From: Acidobacteriota bacterium
Lineage (GTDB): Bacteria > Acidobacteriota > Blastocatellia > Pyrinomonadales > Pyrinomonadaceae
DNA: 64,000 nucleotides
Direction: 5' to 3'
Assembly (NCBI GenBank): GCA_025463135.1
Contig: JAOAPY010000048.1
Coordinates: 1 to 64,000, forward strand
Shown here: piece after piece, positions 17,699-26,583 of the stretch
Position numbering within the stretch: position 1 is the stretch's first letter
Layout of the letters: every line of letters starts with the position of its first letter
Program-made: the position numbers and the translations under genes
Notes under the pieces: generated by a model
What the model saw: the letters and a program-made list of their open reading frames with translations, nothing else
What the model was told of the DNA's origin: nothing
Databases searched by the model: none

Positions 17699-18094
17699 GT
17701 GAACGCGCATGAAGCGCGGCGAAACAAGAAGGACCGCATTGACGATCCGCTTGGGCTTGGAAATGATAGGATTACGCTCATGGCAATGATGGTCTGGAGG
17801 GACGCGGATTGGATTTATCGCACGCTAGAAAAAGCGTTGACCGATGAAATAGGGCAAGCCCCGGCAGACCGGCGCATCGAACTCAGAAGCCTTACTGGTG
17901 AGCAGCATGATTGCGAGCTAATTATGCAGGTGCACTCTATCCAGTTCATGATCGATCACAGTATTCCGCATGTGTTTGAACAGCTTGTATATGCTGACTT
18001 CGACCAGTTATTCGACGAGCCTGGACCGAGGCCGATTGACCGCTGTCGTTCTTGCGGCGAGTTCCGATCACATCCACTTCATCTGAAGCAATGA
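17699..18094 (+). CDS. Hypothetical protein with C-terminal CxxC motif
   Basis: Up to 131 residues. The GTG at 17699 has weak support; the ATG at 17780 is preceded by an AGGA-like sequence and may be the true start, giving about 104 residues. The C-terminus has CRSCGEFRSHPLHL, a possible half metal site. The family is not recognised. It lies between the excisionase-like region and tRNA-Arg, within the presumed island. Confidence 0.5.
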   Translation: MNAHEARRNKKDRIDDPLGLGNDRITLMAMMVWRDADWIYRTLEKALTDEIGQAPADRRIELRSLTGEQHDCELIMQVHSIQFMIDHSIPHVFEQLVYADFDQLFDEPGPRPIDRCRSCGEFRSHPLHLKQ

Positions 18095-18182
18095 ACCTCT
18101 AAAAAGACTTCGAGGCCCAAACAAACCTTTCAAAGACCAACACAGATTTACCCCACTACCGAAAGCCGCCCATATTGACGAG

Positions 18183-18238
18183 AGGTACAAAAAAGGGGTA
18201 CAAAAAAGGGGTACAAAAAAGGGGACAGAAAAGGGGAC
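18183..18238. repeat. Short tandem repeats of GGGGTAC plus A-run
   Basis: Three near-identical 13-bp units (GGGGTACAAAAAA, the first with fewer G) are followed by GGGGACAGAAAA and GGGGAC. The array ends about 40 bp before tRNA-Arg. Its origin is unclear: it may be slippage-derived, or the edge of a small mobile repeat. Confidence 0.7.
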
Positions 18239-18278
18239 GTTCCTGATCCTTCTCTTTGAAACCCGCTATTTTATTCAG

Positions 18279-18355
18279 GCCCGCGTAGCTCAGTGGATTA
18301 GAGCGTTCGCCTCCGGAGCGAAAGGTCGCAGGTTCGACCCCTGCCGCGGGTACCA
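18279..18355 (+). tRNA. tRNA-Arg (anticodon CCG)
   Basis: A 77-nt cloverleaf with a 7-bp acceptor stem (one G-U pair), TAGCTCAGTGG in the D arm, the anticodon loop CTCCGGA giving CCG, GGTTCGACCCC in the T arm and an encoded CCA at the 3' end. tRNA-Arg genes are common integration sites, and this one sits at the boundary between the defence-type genes and the two-component genes. Confidence 0.95.
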
Positions 18356-18371
18356 ACTCTTTCAATAAATT

Positions 18372-18407
18372 ACGGGCAATGCTGATGATTTTGGCGTCGC
18401 CCGTTTT
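18372..18407 (+). terminator. Possible terminator of tRNA-Arg
   Basis: ACGGGC pairs with GCCCGT across a 21-nt loop and is followed by TTTT. The stem is short and the loop long, so support is modest. Confidence 0.35.
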
Positions 18408-18692
18408 GCTTCGCACAAACTTTCGCACACACTTTAGATCGAAAAATGTGCGAAGGTCGTCCTTTAACACCCGCGATTTGCAAGTTGTCCCTAAGTTGTC
18501 CCTGTAAAGCCTCGACAAGAAGACAATACCGTTTTACCGTATAGCCATTCGCCTCCCATCGTCCCGCAGCAGCTTTGTTAAGCGTGTCATGATTGCCCCG
18601 GGGCTAAACAGAGCACACGCACGTCGGCTAAATTCTTTGAACCTCGATCCACTTTCGTGGAAGGCCGCTCCGAACGATTGGAGGTGTGCGTC

Positions 18693-21600
18693 ATGGAAAC
18701 AGAGTTACGGAAGACCGGCATCGGCACCGTGGGCGACGTGCCCTGGGGCTCACACTTCAGGCGCGAGCCGCCGGCAATTTTGAGGTACGCAGTCGCTGTT
18801 GTGTCGGTGTCCGTAGCGCTGCTCATCACACTGTGGCTGCGGATGGAGCTCGGCCAGCAAGCTACGCCCATTGTGGCGCTGTTTCTTTGCGCCGTTATCT
18901 TGAGTGGCTGGTTTGCTGGAATTGGGCCTGGCTTGCTCACAATTGCGCTCTCCCTGCTGGCTATCAAGTACTACTTCGCTGCTCCGATCTATTCGTGGGC
19001 CGTGGATATCAAGGAGATACCGCGTCTTGGTGTTTTTACATTGTCAGCCTTTCTTGTCGGGTCACTGAGCACCGCGCAAAGGAGCAAAACAGAGTCGCTC
19101 AGGCGCGCGCGCGATGTCCTGGACGAAACAGTTCAGGCCCTCAAGCGAACTAACGAGTCGTTGCACGCGAGCATCGCCGAGCGCAAGCGGGCCGAGGCTT
19201 TGCTGCACGCTAAGGAGCAGGAGTTTCGGGCCATCGTCGAGAACGCACCCGATCAGATCATCAGATACGACAGAAAGTTTCGCCGGATCTACGTCAATCC
19301 TGCGGTTGCGAAGTTCCACGGCAAGCCGGCGGACACTTTGATCGGCAAGCCCCTGGGCATGGGCATCCGCGAGGCTGGGCTGGATGTTAAAGAAGACGAA
19401 GAAGCGCAAATCCGCGAACGAATCGCCACCGTCTTCAGCACCGGAAAATTCTGCGACTATGAATTGAAGTGGACAATGCCTACGGGCCTCAGTTACTTCA
19501 GCGTTCGTTTGTTTCCTGAACTTGATCTCAGCGGGTCGGTCGTCAACGTTCTGGGAATTTCGCGAGACATTACCAAGCGCAAGGTCGCTGAAGACGAACT
19601 AAAAAAGGAGAAGGAGATCCTGGAGAAGATCTTCGACAATATTCCGGTGATGGTTGGCTTCGTTGGCGACGACGGCGTCAAGCTGGTCAATCCGGAATGG
19701 GAGCGCACAATAGGATGGACGCTGAAAGAGTTACGGGAACAAAACGTGGACATATTTGCTGAAGCGTATCCTGACCCGCGGTATCGACAGGAGGTTTTGG
19801 ACTTTGTTGCCGCGGCAACTGGTGAATGGATCGATCTCAAAATTAGGGTAAGGGACAGGCGCGTGATTGATGCGGCCTGTGCTGTCGTCCGCCTATCCGA
19901 CGGGACGAAAGTTGCGATTGCCCAGGACATCACCGAGCGCAAGCGTGCGGAGGATGCATTGCGCTTAAGCGAAGATCGCGTTCGACTTATCATCGACACC
20001 ATTCCCACGATGACCTGGACCACTCGGCCTGACGGCACCCTTGATTTCGTCAATCAGCGTTGGCTGGACTATACGGGCCTTACTTTGGAAGAGGCAATTG
20101 AAGAGCCGACGCGCACAGTCCATCCCGAAGATCTTCCCAGGGCCATGGAAAACTGGCTCGTGGTAAAGGCCAGCTGTGAAGCTTACGAAGATGAAATGCG
20201 CTTGCGGCGGTCTGACGGCGAGTATCGCTGGTTCCTGGTTCGCATCGCACCGCTTCTCGACGAGTTAGGAAATCTCCTTGAGCGGTACGGAGTGGCGATC
20301 GATATTGAGGAGCGCAAGCGGGCCGAAGCCTTGCTCTATGCTAAGGAGCAGGAGTTTCGGGCCATCGTCGAAAACGCGCCCGATCACATTGCCAGATACG
20401 ATAGAGAATTCCGGCGCACTTACGTCAATCCCGCGTTGGCTAAGGCATACGATCTGTCGGCGGAAGCGATGATCGGCAAGCCCATGTTCTCGATCATCCG
20501 CGAGACCCGGCTCGACATCAAAGAGGAGGAACTGGCGCAGATCCGCCAACGGTTCGCGGCCGTCTTCGAAACGGGTAAATCCTATGAGTTTGAAATCAAC
20601 TTGCCAATGCCTGCGGGCCGCAGGGATTACAATGTTCGCTTGTTTCCTGAACTTGATCTCGCTGGTTCGGTAATCAATGTTCTGTCAATTGCGCGAGACA
20701 TTACAGAGAGTAAGGATGCGGAATATGCCCTCGGGGAAAGCGAGCGTAGGCTGGCCGAAGCGCAGCAGGTCGCGCACATCGGCTACTGGGAGAGCAATCT
20801 CGACACCGGCAAGGTCATCTGGTCGGCGGAAACCTTCAGAATCTTTGGCCTGCAACCGCAGAACTCGATCGAAAATTTCCAGGAATTTATCCACGCGGAG
20901 GATCGTCCGCGGCAGGCCGAGGCGATGGCCAGGTTGGAGCTTGGCGAACATTATGACGTGGAATATCGCGTGGTTCGGCCTGACGGTGAGGTCAGGCTTG
21001 TCCACAGCCATGGCGACGCCATTCGTGATGAATCGGGAGGGCAGCGCCGGGTGTTCGGAACTCTACAGGATGTGACGGAGATCAAGCGCGCTGAGGAGAA
21101 ACTCAAAGCTACAACCGAACAGTTGCGCTCTCTTTCCGCCAGCCTTCAATCCGCCAGAGAAGAGGAAGGCATACGCATTGCGCGTGAGCTTCATGATGAG
21201 CTCGGAGCAGCACTGTCGAGTTTGAGATGGGACCTGGAAGAGGTTCTTGAAGTCATGTCTGAGTCCACCGATCTATCTCAAGTTGTCGGGCTGCGAAAAC
21301 GAATCGAAGACATGATTGAGCTAACTGATACCACGGTTAATGCCGTCAGGCGGATTGCCTCGGAACTCAGGCCAATTGCTTTGGATGAGTTGGGTCTGGG
21401 CGAAGCGATTGAATGGCAGGCACAACAGTTTCAAGAGCGCACGGGCATCATCGTCCAGTGCAATTGCGCTCTGGAGGATATTTATTTGAGTTCGGATCAG
21501 TCAATAGCCGTCTTCCGCATCTTTCAGGAAGCGTTGACCAACATCCTTCGTCACGCGCAAGCGAGCACCGTGAACATTCAACTGAAGGAGGAGGCCGGCG

Positions 21601-21782
21601 AATTTACTTTGACGATTAGTGACAACGGACGTGGAATTACAGACGATGAGAAGTCGGGCCAACGCACGCTGGGCCTCCTCGGAATGCGAGAGCGAACCCA
21701 CCTCATCGGAGGGAAGATTGATATCACCGGGTCGGATGGAGGAGGTACGGCGGTTATCCTGCGAATCCCAATCACGGGCTAA
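18693..21782 (+). CDS. Membrane PAS histidine kinase (DUF4118-like, HisKA_3)
   Basis: Start chosen at the ATG at 18693 because GGAGG (18680-18684) sits 8 nt before it; an upstream GTG at 18657 lacks such a site. The 1029-residue protein begins with about four membrane segments like the KdpD DUF4118 region (residues 20-130), then a coiled coil and five PAS domains (about 165, 310, 430, 555 and 690 onward). Two of the PAS domains are close copies (EFRAIVENAPD). The C-terminus is a NarX/DegS-type HisKA_3 dimerisation domain with H834 (IARELHDELG) and an HATPase domain (DNGRGI). It would phosphorylate a NarL-type regulator, almost certainly the product of the next gene 81 bp downstream. Confidence 0.92.
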   Translation: METELRKTGIGTVGDVPWGSHFRREPPAILRYAVAVVSVSVALLITLWLRMELGQQATPIVALFLCAVILSGWFAGIGPGLLTIALSLLAIKYYFAAPIYSWAVDIKEIPRLGVFTLSAFLVGSLSTAQRSKTESLRRARDVLDETVQALKRTNESLHASIAERKRAEALLHAKEQEFRAIVENAPDQIIRYDRKFRRIYVNPAVAKFHGKPADTLIGKPLGMGIREAGLDVKEDEEAQIRERIATVFSTGKFCDYELKWTMPTGLSYFSVRLFPELDLSGSVVNVLGISRDITKRKVAEDELKKEKEILEKIFDNIPVMVGFVGDDGVKLVNPEWERTIGWTLKELREQNVDIFAEAYPDPRYRQEVLDFVAAATGEWIDLKIRVRDRRVIDAACAVVRLSDGTKVAIAQDITERKRAEDALRLSEDRVRLIIDTIPTMTWTTRPDGTLDFVNQRWLDYTGLTLEEAIEEPTRTVHPEDLPRAMENWLVVKASCEAYEDEMRLRRSDGEYRWFLVRIAPLLDELGNLLERYGVAIDIEERKRAEALLYAKEQEFRAIVENAPDHIARYDREFRRTYVNPALAKAYDLSAEAMIGKPMFSIIRETRLDIKEEELAQIRQRFAAVFETGKSYEFEINLPMPAGRRDYNVRLFPELDLAGSVINVLSIARDITESKDAEYALGESERRLAEAQQVAHIGYWESNLDTGKVIWSAETFRIFGLQPQNSIENFQEFIHAEDRPRQAEAMARLELGEHYDVEYRVVRPDGEVRLVHSHGDAIRDESGGQRRVFGTLQDVTEIKRAEEKLKATTEQLRSLSASLQSAREEEGIRIARELHDELGAALSSLRWDLEEVLEVMSESTDLSQVVGLRKRIEDMIELTDTTVNAVRRIASELRPIALDELGLGEAIEWQAQQFQERTGIIVQCNCALEDIYLSSDQSIAVFRIFQEALTNILRHAQASTVNIQLKEEAGEFTLTISDNGRGITDDEKSGQRTLGLLGMRERTHLIGGKIDITGSDGGGTAVILRIPITG

Positions 21783-21863
21783 ATAGTAACCGTCAGCGTC
21801 GCCTCCAATAAGTAACGGCGATCCCAGGACACCCACCCACGAGCGCGCATGTGGGGCTAAGCA

Positions 21864-22496
21864 ATGAAGAAAATCCTCATAGTTGATGACCATGAAGTTC
21901 TCAGAGAGGGCGTGAAGCGCGTCTTTGATAAACAACCTGGTCCGATAACTTTCGGCGAGGCCAGCACTGTTCAGGAAGCGCTCAGACTGGTGCGCGAGCA
22001 GGATTGGGATATCGTGGTATTGGATATTTCCCTGGGCGATCGAAGCGGCCTGGAAGTCCTGAAAGAATTGAAACAGATTCGTCCTCAGCTTCCCGTGCTC
22101 ATCCTCACCATGCACTCGGGAGAACAGTTTGCACGGCGTGCACTGAAAGCAGGGGCATCAGGTTTTATCACCAAGGACAGTCCGCGGGCGGAGTTGGTCA
22201 AGGCAGTCAACAAAGTCATGAGCGGGGGCAGGTATATCAGCACGGCCGTCGCCGAAAACTTCATCTTTAATATCGCGAGCGATACGGGCCGCACGAAGCA
22301 CGAGGCCCTGTCTGACCGTGAGTTCGAGGTCCTGCGTCTGATCGCTTCCGGTAAAACCCTTAGTGAGATTGCCAATACACTGTCGCTTAGTGATAGCACG
22401 ATCAGTACCTACCGGGGACGGATTCTGGAAAAGATGGGAATGAAGACCAACGCGGAACTAATCCACTATGCCATCCAAAGCAAGTTAGTCGAGTAA
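21864..22496 (+). CDS. NarL/LuxR-type response regulator
   Basis: The 210-residue regulator has a complete receiver domain (D8-D9 acidic pair in IVDDHE, phospho-acceptor D54 in VLDISLGD, Thr in LTMHSG, Lys in ITKDSP) and a C-terminal LuxR helix-turn-helix (LSDREFEVLRLIASGKTLSE, then SDSTISTYRGRI). It follows the HisKA_3 kinase by 81 bp and is its likely partner, since that kinase class pairs with NarL-type regulators. Target promoters are unknown. Confidence 0.95.
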   Translation: MKKILIVDDHEVLREGVKRVFDKQPGPITFGEASTVQEALRLVREQDWDIVVLDISLGDRSGLEVLKELKQIRPQLPVLILTMHSGEQFARRALKAGASGFITKDSPRAELVKAVNKVMSGGRYISTAVAENFIFNIASDTGRTKHEALSDREFEVLRLIASGKTLSEIANTLSLSDSTISTYRGRILEKMGMKTNAELIHYAIQSKLVE

Positions 22497-22550
22497 GAAT
22501 GAGCATGCAAACCTGCCGTCTCAGCCATCACACATCATTTGTGCTGGAAG

Positions 22551-22609
22551 CTGCCAGCCTGCAGATCCCGCGCATGTAGCATGCTGCCCGGACCTCGACA
22601 GGCTGGCAG
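22551..22609. repeat. Long inverted repeat with CTGCCAGCCTG arms
   Basis: CTGCCAGCCTG (22551-22561) and CAGGCTGGCAG (22599-22609) are perfect 11-bp arms with 37 nt between them. The spacer contains its own GCATG/CATGC dyad. It lies about 55 bp after the NarL-type gene, and could act as a terminator or be a REP-like element. A related GCTGCCAGC dyad occurs near 56670. The rest of 22497-22863 holds only the promoter at 22729. Confidence 0.6.
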
Positions 22610-22728
22610 ACTGTCGGACAAGGTTCGAAGTTTGTAGCTCGAATACCGACATGGATGTAAAGAGAACAAGGACAAAAGAATCATAGTTAACCCGATATTC
22701 GCCTCGCCACCGAGCTTGTAGTCTTAAT

Positions 22729-22756
22729 TTGACTCAAAATTCTGTTTTTAAATAAT
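22729..22756 (+). promoter_or_regulatory. Candidate sigma-70 promoter for second NarL-type gene
   Basis: TTGACT (22729-22734), 16 bases, then AATAAT (22751-22756), each matching five of six consensus positions. Transcription would start near 22763, leaving about a 100-nt leader before the gene at 22864. Confidence 0.5.
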
Positions 22757-22863
22757 TAAGCGAGTGAGTCCCGACAGGGTCCCAAGGTGCGAATACGCGT
22801 CGGCCCTCGCGAAATAGTTTATCCCCATGTCAATTCTCCCACGCGGCCAGGTATTAATTCACC

Positions 22864-23505
22864 ATGAAGCAAATTCGCGTTTTGGTCGCGGGCCATTACG
22901 CCATAATACGTAGCGGAATTCGATCAGTACTCGAGAAACTGCCAGACCTACAGATTGTCGCCGAAGCCGATGATGGCGCCGAGGCGCTGGAACTGATCAG
23001 ACAGCATCAGCCTGCTGTTGCGCTGATAGAAAACGCCATGTCCAGGCTGAACGGTTTCGAGGTGACTGCGCGCATCTCGAGGGAATCTCCGGACGTGCGC
23101 GTCATCATCCTCTCACAGCACGCCGATGGCGAATGCCTGAGGGAGGCCCTGTGTTGTGGCGCGGCCGGTTATCTGACAATGAACGCCTCCGCTTCGGAAC
23201 TGGAATTGGCGATTAGAACTGTCGCGAACGGGAAAACACATATCAGTTTCTCCGCGACCGAACCGCTAATGAATTTTGTCCGACCCACCAATGAAGCCTT
23301 CGAACCTTTGACTCCACGCCAGCGCGAAGTATTGCAGTTAACGGCTGAGGGTATTTCGACAAAACAAATCGCCCTGCGTCTGAACATCAGTGTCAAGACC
23401 GTTGAGACGCATCGGCGGCTGTTAATGAAGCGTCTGGGTATTCACCACACTCCAGGGCTGGTGCATTATGCGATCAAAGTCGGGCTCATACGATTGGAGG
23501 ATTAG
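22864..23505 (+). CDS. NarL/LuxR-type regulator with degenerate pseudo-receiver
   Basis: The 213-residue protein has the receiver plus LuxR helix-turn-helix layout, and its DNA-binding part is intact (LTPRQREVLQLTAEGISTKQ, then SVKTVETHRRL). The receiver has lost its chemistry: the acidic pair is G10-H11 (LVAGHYAIIR), the phospho-acceptor Asp is Glu (E56 in ALIENAM), and the conserved Lys is Met (M106 in YLTMNAS). Glu at the acceptor position can mimic the phosphorylated state, so the protein is probably active without phosphorylation or controlled by another ligand. It lies near a complete NarL-type regulator and may compete with it. The promoter candidate at 22729-22756 would serve it. Confidence 0.93.
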   Translation: MKQIRVLVAGHYAIIRSGIRSVLEKLPDLQIVAEADDGAEALELIRQHQPAVALIENAMSRLNGFEVTARISRESPDVRVIILSQHADGECLREALCCGAAGYLTMNASASELELAIRTVANGKTHISFSATEPLMNFVRPTNEAFEPLTPRQREVLQLTAEGISTKQIALRLNISVKTVETHRRLLMKRLGIHHTPGLVHYAIKVGLIRLED

Positions 23506-23616
23506 GGAACCGCTTCAGCCCAAAACGCTTCCGCCCGGTCCACTCGTCAACGCGCAAGCATCCGCATCAGTTGCACAATCGGCTTGGCGGCGAACGGCGC
23601 ATGAAGCTAATTTGCC

Positions 23617-24702
23617 ATGACCAGCAACAACGCCGGAAAAGTCCTCGTCGTCGACGATGAAGTCGAGTTGAAGAACAGCATCGTAGAGGCGCTGACTTCA
23701 CAGGGATACGAAACGTCGGGCTTTACGAGCGGTAAAGAAGCGCTCGCCGCGTTGCGCGTGCTTGCTTTTGATGTATTGCTTACCGACTTGATGATGCCGG
23801 AGATGGACGGAATCAAACTGATCCGAGAGTGTCTGAAGGTCGATCCGCATCTCGTCTGCGTGATAATGACCGGACAGGGAACAATTCAGACTGCGGTCGA
23901 TGCCATGAAAGGCGGCGCATTCGACTATGTGCTCAAGCCGTTTCGACTGCAAACCGTGCGGCCCGCGTTTATCCGGGCGCTGAACGCTCGCCGCCTGCGG
24001 CTGGAGAATCTGGAGCTGCGCGAGACGGTTGCGATTTATGAATTGGCCCAGACGATTGCCCTTGTGCTCGATCCACAAACCGTCGTCCGCAAGCTCGCGG
24101 ATGCCGTAGCGCAACAGATGGATGCCGACGAGGTCTCAGTCCTCTTGCCAGTGAATGGGGACAGCGACGGACTATATATCGCGGCGGTGCGCGGAGGAAA
24201 CCGACAACACCTGCTCGGAGAGCGCGTTCCCCTGGCAGGCAGTATATCGGGCTGGGTGGCACGCACTCGTGAGCCGCTGATTCTGGAGGGCGAAGTGAAC
24301 GACGCGCGTTTTCGCTCGTTGTGGCCTCGGCTTGAGATTCGTTCCGCCATTTCAATTCCCATGCAGGTGGCCGACAAGCTGATCGGTGTAATCAATATCA
24401 ATGCGCTCTCGCGCCCGCGCACTTCCACGCTAGGACAGTTGAAGGCGCTGACGATTCTCGCGAGCAGTGCGGCGGCGGCGCTCGAGAACTCCTCGCTTTA
24501 CGGGCAGATGCGTCGGACCGAAGAGAAGTATCGGTCGATTTTTGAAAGTGTGGTTGAGGGAATCTTTCAGGCCGGCCCCGAAGGCCAATTCCTCACGGTA
24601 AACCCGGCGATGGCGCGCATCCTTGGATACGACTCGCCCGCGGAAGCTATCGAGAAGATCACAAAGTTACAGAACCGGGAGGGGTACAGCTCGCGGTACT
24701 GA
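23617..24702 (+). CDS. REC-GAF-PAS protein, truncated at a repeat element
   Basis: The 361-residue product has a full receiver (VVDDE near residue 10, phospho-acceptor Asp in LLTDLMMPEMDG, Lys in YVLKPF), a GAF domain (about 150-290) and the start of a PAS domain (YRSIFESVVEGIFQAGPEG). It stops inside that PAS domain: after ILGYDSPAEAIEKI the last dozen residues no longer look like PAS, and the DNA passes into repeat ends (GGTACTGACCTCATT at 24696). The ancestor probably continued through PAS into a histidine kinase. The remaining receiver and GAF could still function, but no output domain is left. The start ATG at 23617 lacks a strong ribosome binding site. Confidence 0.8.
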   Translation: MTSNNAGKVLVVDDEVELKNSIVEALTSQGYETSGFTSGKEALAALRVLAFDVLLTDLMMPEMDGIKLIRECLKVDPHLVCVIMTGQGTIQTAVDAMKGGAFDYVLKPFRLQTVRPAFIRALNARRLRLENLELRETVAIYELAQTIALVLDPQTVVRKLADAVAQQMDADEVSVLLPVNGDSDGLYIAAVRGGNRQHLLGERVPLAGSISGWVARTREPLILEGEVNDARFRSLWPRLEIRSAISIPMQVADKLIGVININALSRPRTSTLGQLKALTILASSAAAALENSSLYGQMRRTEEKYRSIFESVVEGIFQAGPEGQFLTVNPAMARILGYDSPAEAIEKITKLQNREGYSSRY

Positions 24703-24784
24703 CCTCATTACTCAACTCGCACCTCTTCGAAGGCAATGAGGTCAGCACCACCACGCGGGTCGTGAGGTCCGTCGGATCGCCAGT

Positions 24785-24918
24785 ATGAGGTCAGTACCAC
24801 CACGCGGTGGCGGGTGGGTCTGCTCCCAACAAGATTGCTGGGCACAACCAGATCCTCTCGGCGTTATAGCTGCTCCATCACTTACCCACCGGCTACCGCG
24901 AGGTGGTACTGACTTCAT
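24785..24918. mobile_element. MITE-like element with imperfect 34-bp terminal inverted repeats
   Basis: The left end reads ATGAGGTCAGTACCACC and the right end, reversed, ATGAAGTCAGTACCACC. The match continues for about 34 bp with roughly five differences (CGCGGTnGCnGGTGGGT). No coding capacity lies between. Two further end-like sequences precede it, GGTACTGACCTCATT at 24696-24710 and AATGAGGTCAGCACCACC at 24735-24752, suggesting nested or tandem insertions. They mark the point where the upstream gene is cut short. The rest of 24703-25087 holds no gene. Confidence 0.7.
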
Positions 24919-25051
24919 AACACGGTAGTCGGAGTTTCCACACAGTCTCGGTAGCGACCGGATCCTGCACTCAATGCGATGTTTCCAGGAGTCTTGTGTA
25001 GCTGATGGCTTTTTCCAAGTCCGAAGAAAGCCAATTGCACCAGCACCTGCT

Positions 25052-25079
25052 CTCCGACTTCTGACCTCCGACTTCTGAC
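25052..25079. repeat. Two tandem copies of a 14-bp repeat
   Basis: CTCCGACTTCTGAC occurs twice in direct succession (25052-25065 and 25066-25079), just after the 3' end of the aminotransferase gene, which lies on the other strand. Confidence 0.8.
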
Positions 25080-25087
25080 CTCCAGTC

Positions 25088-26416
25088 TTACACAACCGCT
25101 CTATCCGTGATCTCCAGACCTTTGTCGATGATCGCAAACGCATCGCGCAGCTCTGCTTCGTTTATACACAGTGGCGGGTTCGTGAAAAACGTATTCCAAC
25201 GCACGAACGTGTAGAGTCCTTCCTGTCTGAAGTACTTACTCAGCGCCTGCATCTCGGGCGATGTGCCGTTGAAAGGCGCCATTGGTTCGCGAGTTTCGCG
25301 GTTGCGCACCAGCTCGACAATACCGAAGAGACCGATGTTTCGCGTCGCACCCACCGAAGGATGCCGGCCTTCGAGGTCCTCGAGCAGGCCGCGCATCACC
25401 TGGCCCAGACGCCGCGCATTCTCGATAAGACCATCCTCTTCGTACACCGCGATCGTCGCCAGTGCGCCGGCGCAGGCAAGAGGATGGCTGTTGTAAGTGA
25501 GGCCGCCATAGAAGACATTCTTCTGAAAGTGATCGGCGATATATCGACGCATGCCCACCGCACCCAGTTGCACGTAAGCACTAGTCAAGCCTTTGGCCAT
25601 CGAAATCAGATCGGGCACGACTTTCCAATGATCGACTGAGAACCATTCTCCGGTGCGGCCGAATCCGGCCATCACTTCGTCGGCGATCAGAAGGATGCCG
25701 TATCTGTCGCACAGGGACCGTAACCCCTGCATGTAACCATCAGGTGGAACAAGAATTCCGTTGGTCCCCACGACCGGTTCAATAATGATCGCCGCAATAG
25801 TCTGGGGACCCTCGAGTTCGAGAATCTCCGCGGTCCGCGCCAGCACTTCCTCCGTCGTGTCCCAGCCTTTTTGAATGCCATGATAAAAGTCAGGAATGCG
25901 AATGACACCGGGGATGCCTGGCTCCGCCGCCCAGCGGCGTGGATCACCAGTTAGCGTGAGAGCGCCGGCCGTTCCGCCGTGGTACGAGCGATAACGGGCC
26001 GCGATTTTATGTCGGCCGGTGAACATCCTGGCGATGCGAATCGCGTTCTCGTTAGCCTCGGCGCCGCCGTTTGTAAAAAAGAATGCGTCGATGTCTCCGG
26101 GTGTGATCTCCGCCAGCTTGGCGCCCAGTCGTGCGCGCACGTCGGTGGCCATGAAGGGGTTGGCATAAGCCAGGGTCGCCGCCTGTTCGCTGATAGCGCG
26201 AATCACTCGCTCGTCGCCGTGCCCGATGTTCACACACATCAGCTGACTGTTGAAGTCGGTGAAACGCTTCCCTTCCGGTGTCCAGAAATAGATCCCTTTG
26301 GCCCGCGCCACAGGAATCGGATCGACCGCGGCCTGGGCGGACCATTCAAAAAGCGTGTGCCGGCGGCAGAGATCGACGATCTCCTCACCGGTCATGGTTT
26401 CGGCAATGGTAGTCAT
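25088..26416 (-). CDS. Class III PLP-dependent aminotransferase
   Basis: About 442 residues from the ATG at 26416; a TTG at 26452 would add 12. It has the features of fold-type I class III aminotransferases: FFFTNGGAEANENAIR (cofactor phosphate binding), YHGGTAGALTLTGD, LIADEVMAGFGRTGE with the Asp contacting the PLP ring, and SMAKGLTSAY with the Schiff-base Lys. The family transfers an omega-amino group, for example from taurine, beta-alanine or diamines, to pyruvate or 2-oxoglutarate. The sequence here does not fix the substrate. The gene stands alone between the MITE-like region and the phosphorelay cluster, and no pathway partner is adjacent. Confidence 0.92.
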   Translation of the reverse strand: MTTIAETMTGEEIVDLCRRHTLFEWSAQAAVDPIPVARAKGIYFWTPEGKRFTDFNSQLMCVNIGHGDERVIRAISEQAATLAYANPFMATDVRARLGAKLAEITPGDIDAFFFTNGGAEANENAIRIARMFTGRHKIAARYRSYHGGTAGALTLTGDPRRWAAEPGIPGVIRIPDFYHGIQKGWDTTEEVLARTAEILELEGPQTIAAIIIEPVVGTNGILVPPDGYMQGLRSLCDRYGILLIADEVMAGFGRTGEWFSVDHWKVVPDLISMAKGLTSAYVQLGAVGMRRYIADHFQKNVFYGGLTYNSHPLACAGALATIAVYEEDGLIENARRLGQVMRGLLEDLEGRHPSVGATRNIGLFGIVELVRNRETREPMAPFNGTSPEMQALSKYFRQEGLYTFVRWNTFFTNPPLCINEAELRDAFAIIDKGLEITDRAVV

Positions 26417-26541
26417 GGGCGCGATGCTACTCAAATCACCACTGATTGACAAATGAGGTGCTGCAGTTTGAATCCGTTCAAAACCTCAGCGCGCTGGAGA
26501 AGAATGTTAAATCCTTAGGCGGACTTTTCGCTCGGGAAAGA

Positions 26542-26572
26542 CCCGACTGAAGTCGGTACTCTGAACGCCTGT
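26542..26572 (-). repeat. Dispersed 31-bp repeat (family C), copy 1
   Basis: An exact reverse complement of 61974-62004 over 31 bp, containing the dyad CCGACTTCAGTCGG. It lies 11 bp after the stop codon of the hybrid kinase gene at 26584, in the same orientation relative to its gene as copy 2. A second short dyad (CGGGTCTTTCCCG) follows, so it may help end transcription. Confidence 0.85.
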
Positions 26573-26583
26573 CGTCAAACCAG

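Noticed and set aside
18156-18518. Minus-strand open frame of 120 codons
   Set aside because: It runs through the tRNA-Arg gene; its middle part is simply the translated antisense of the tRNA.
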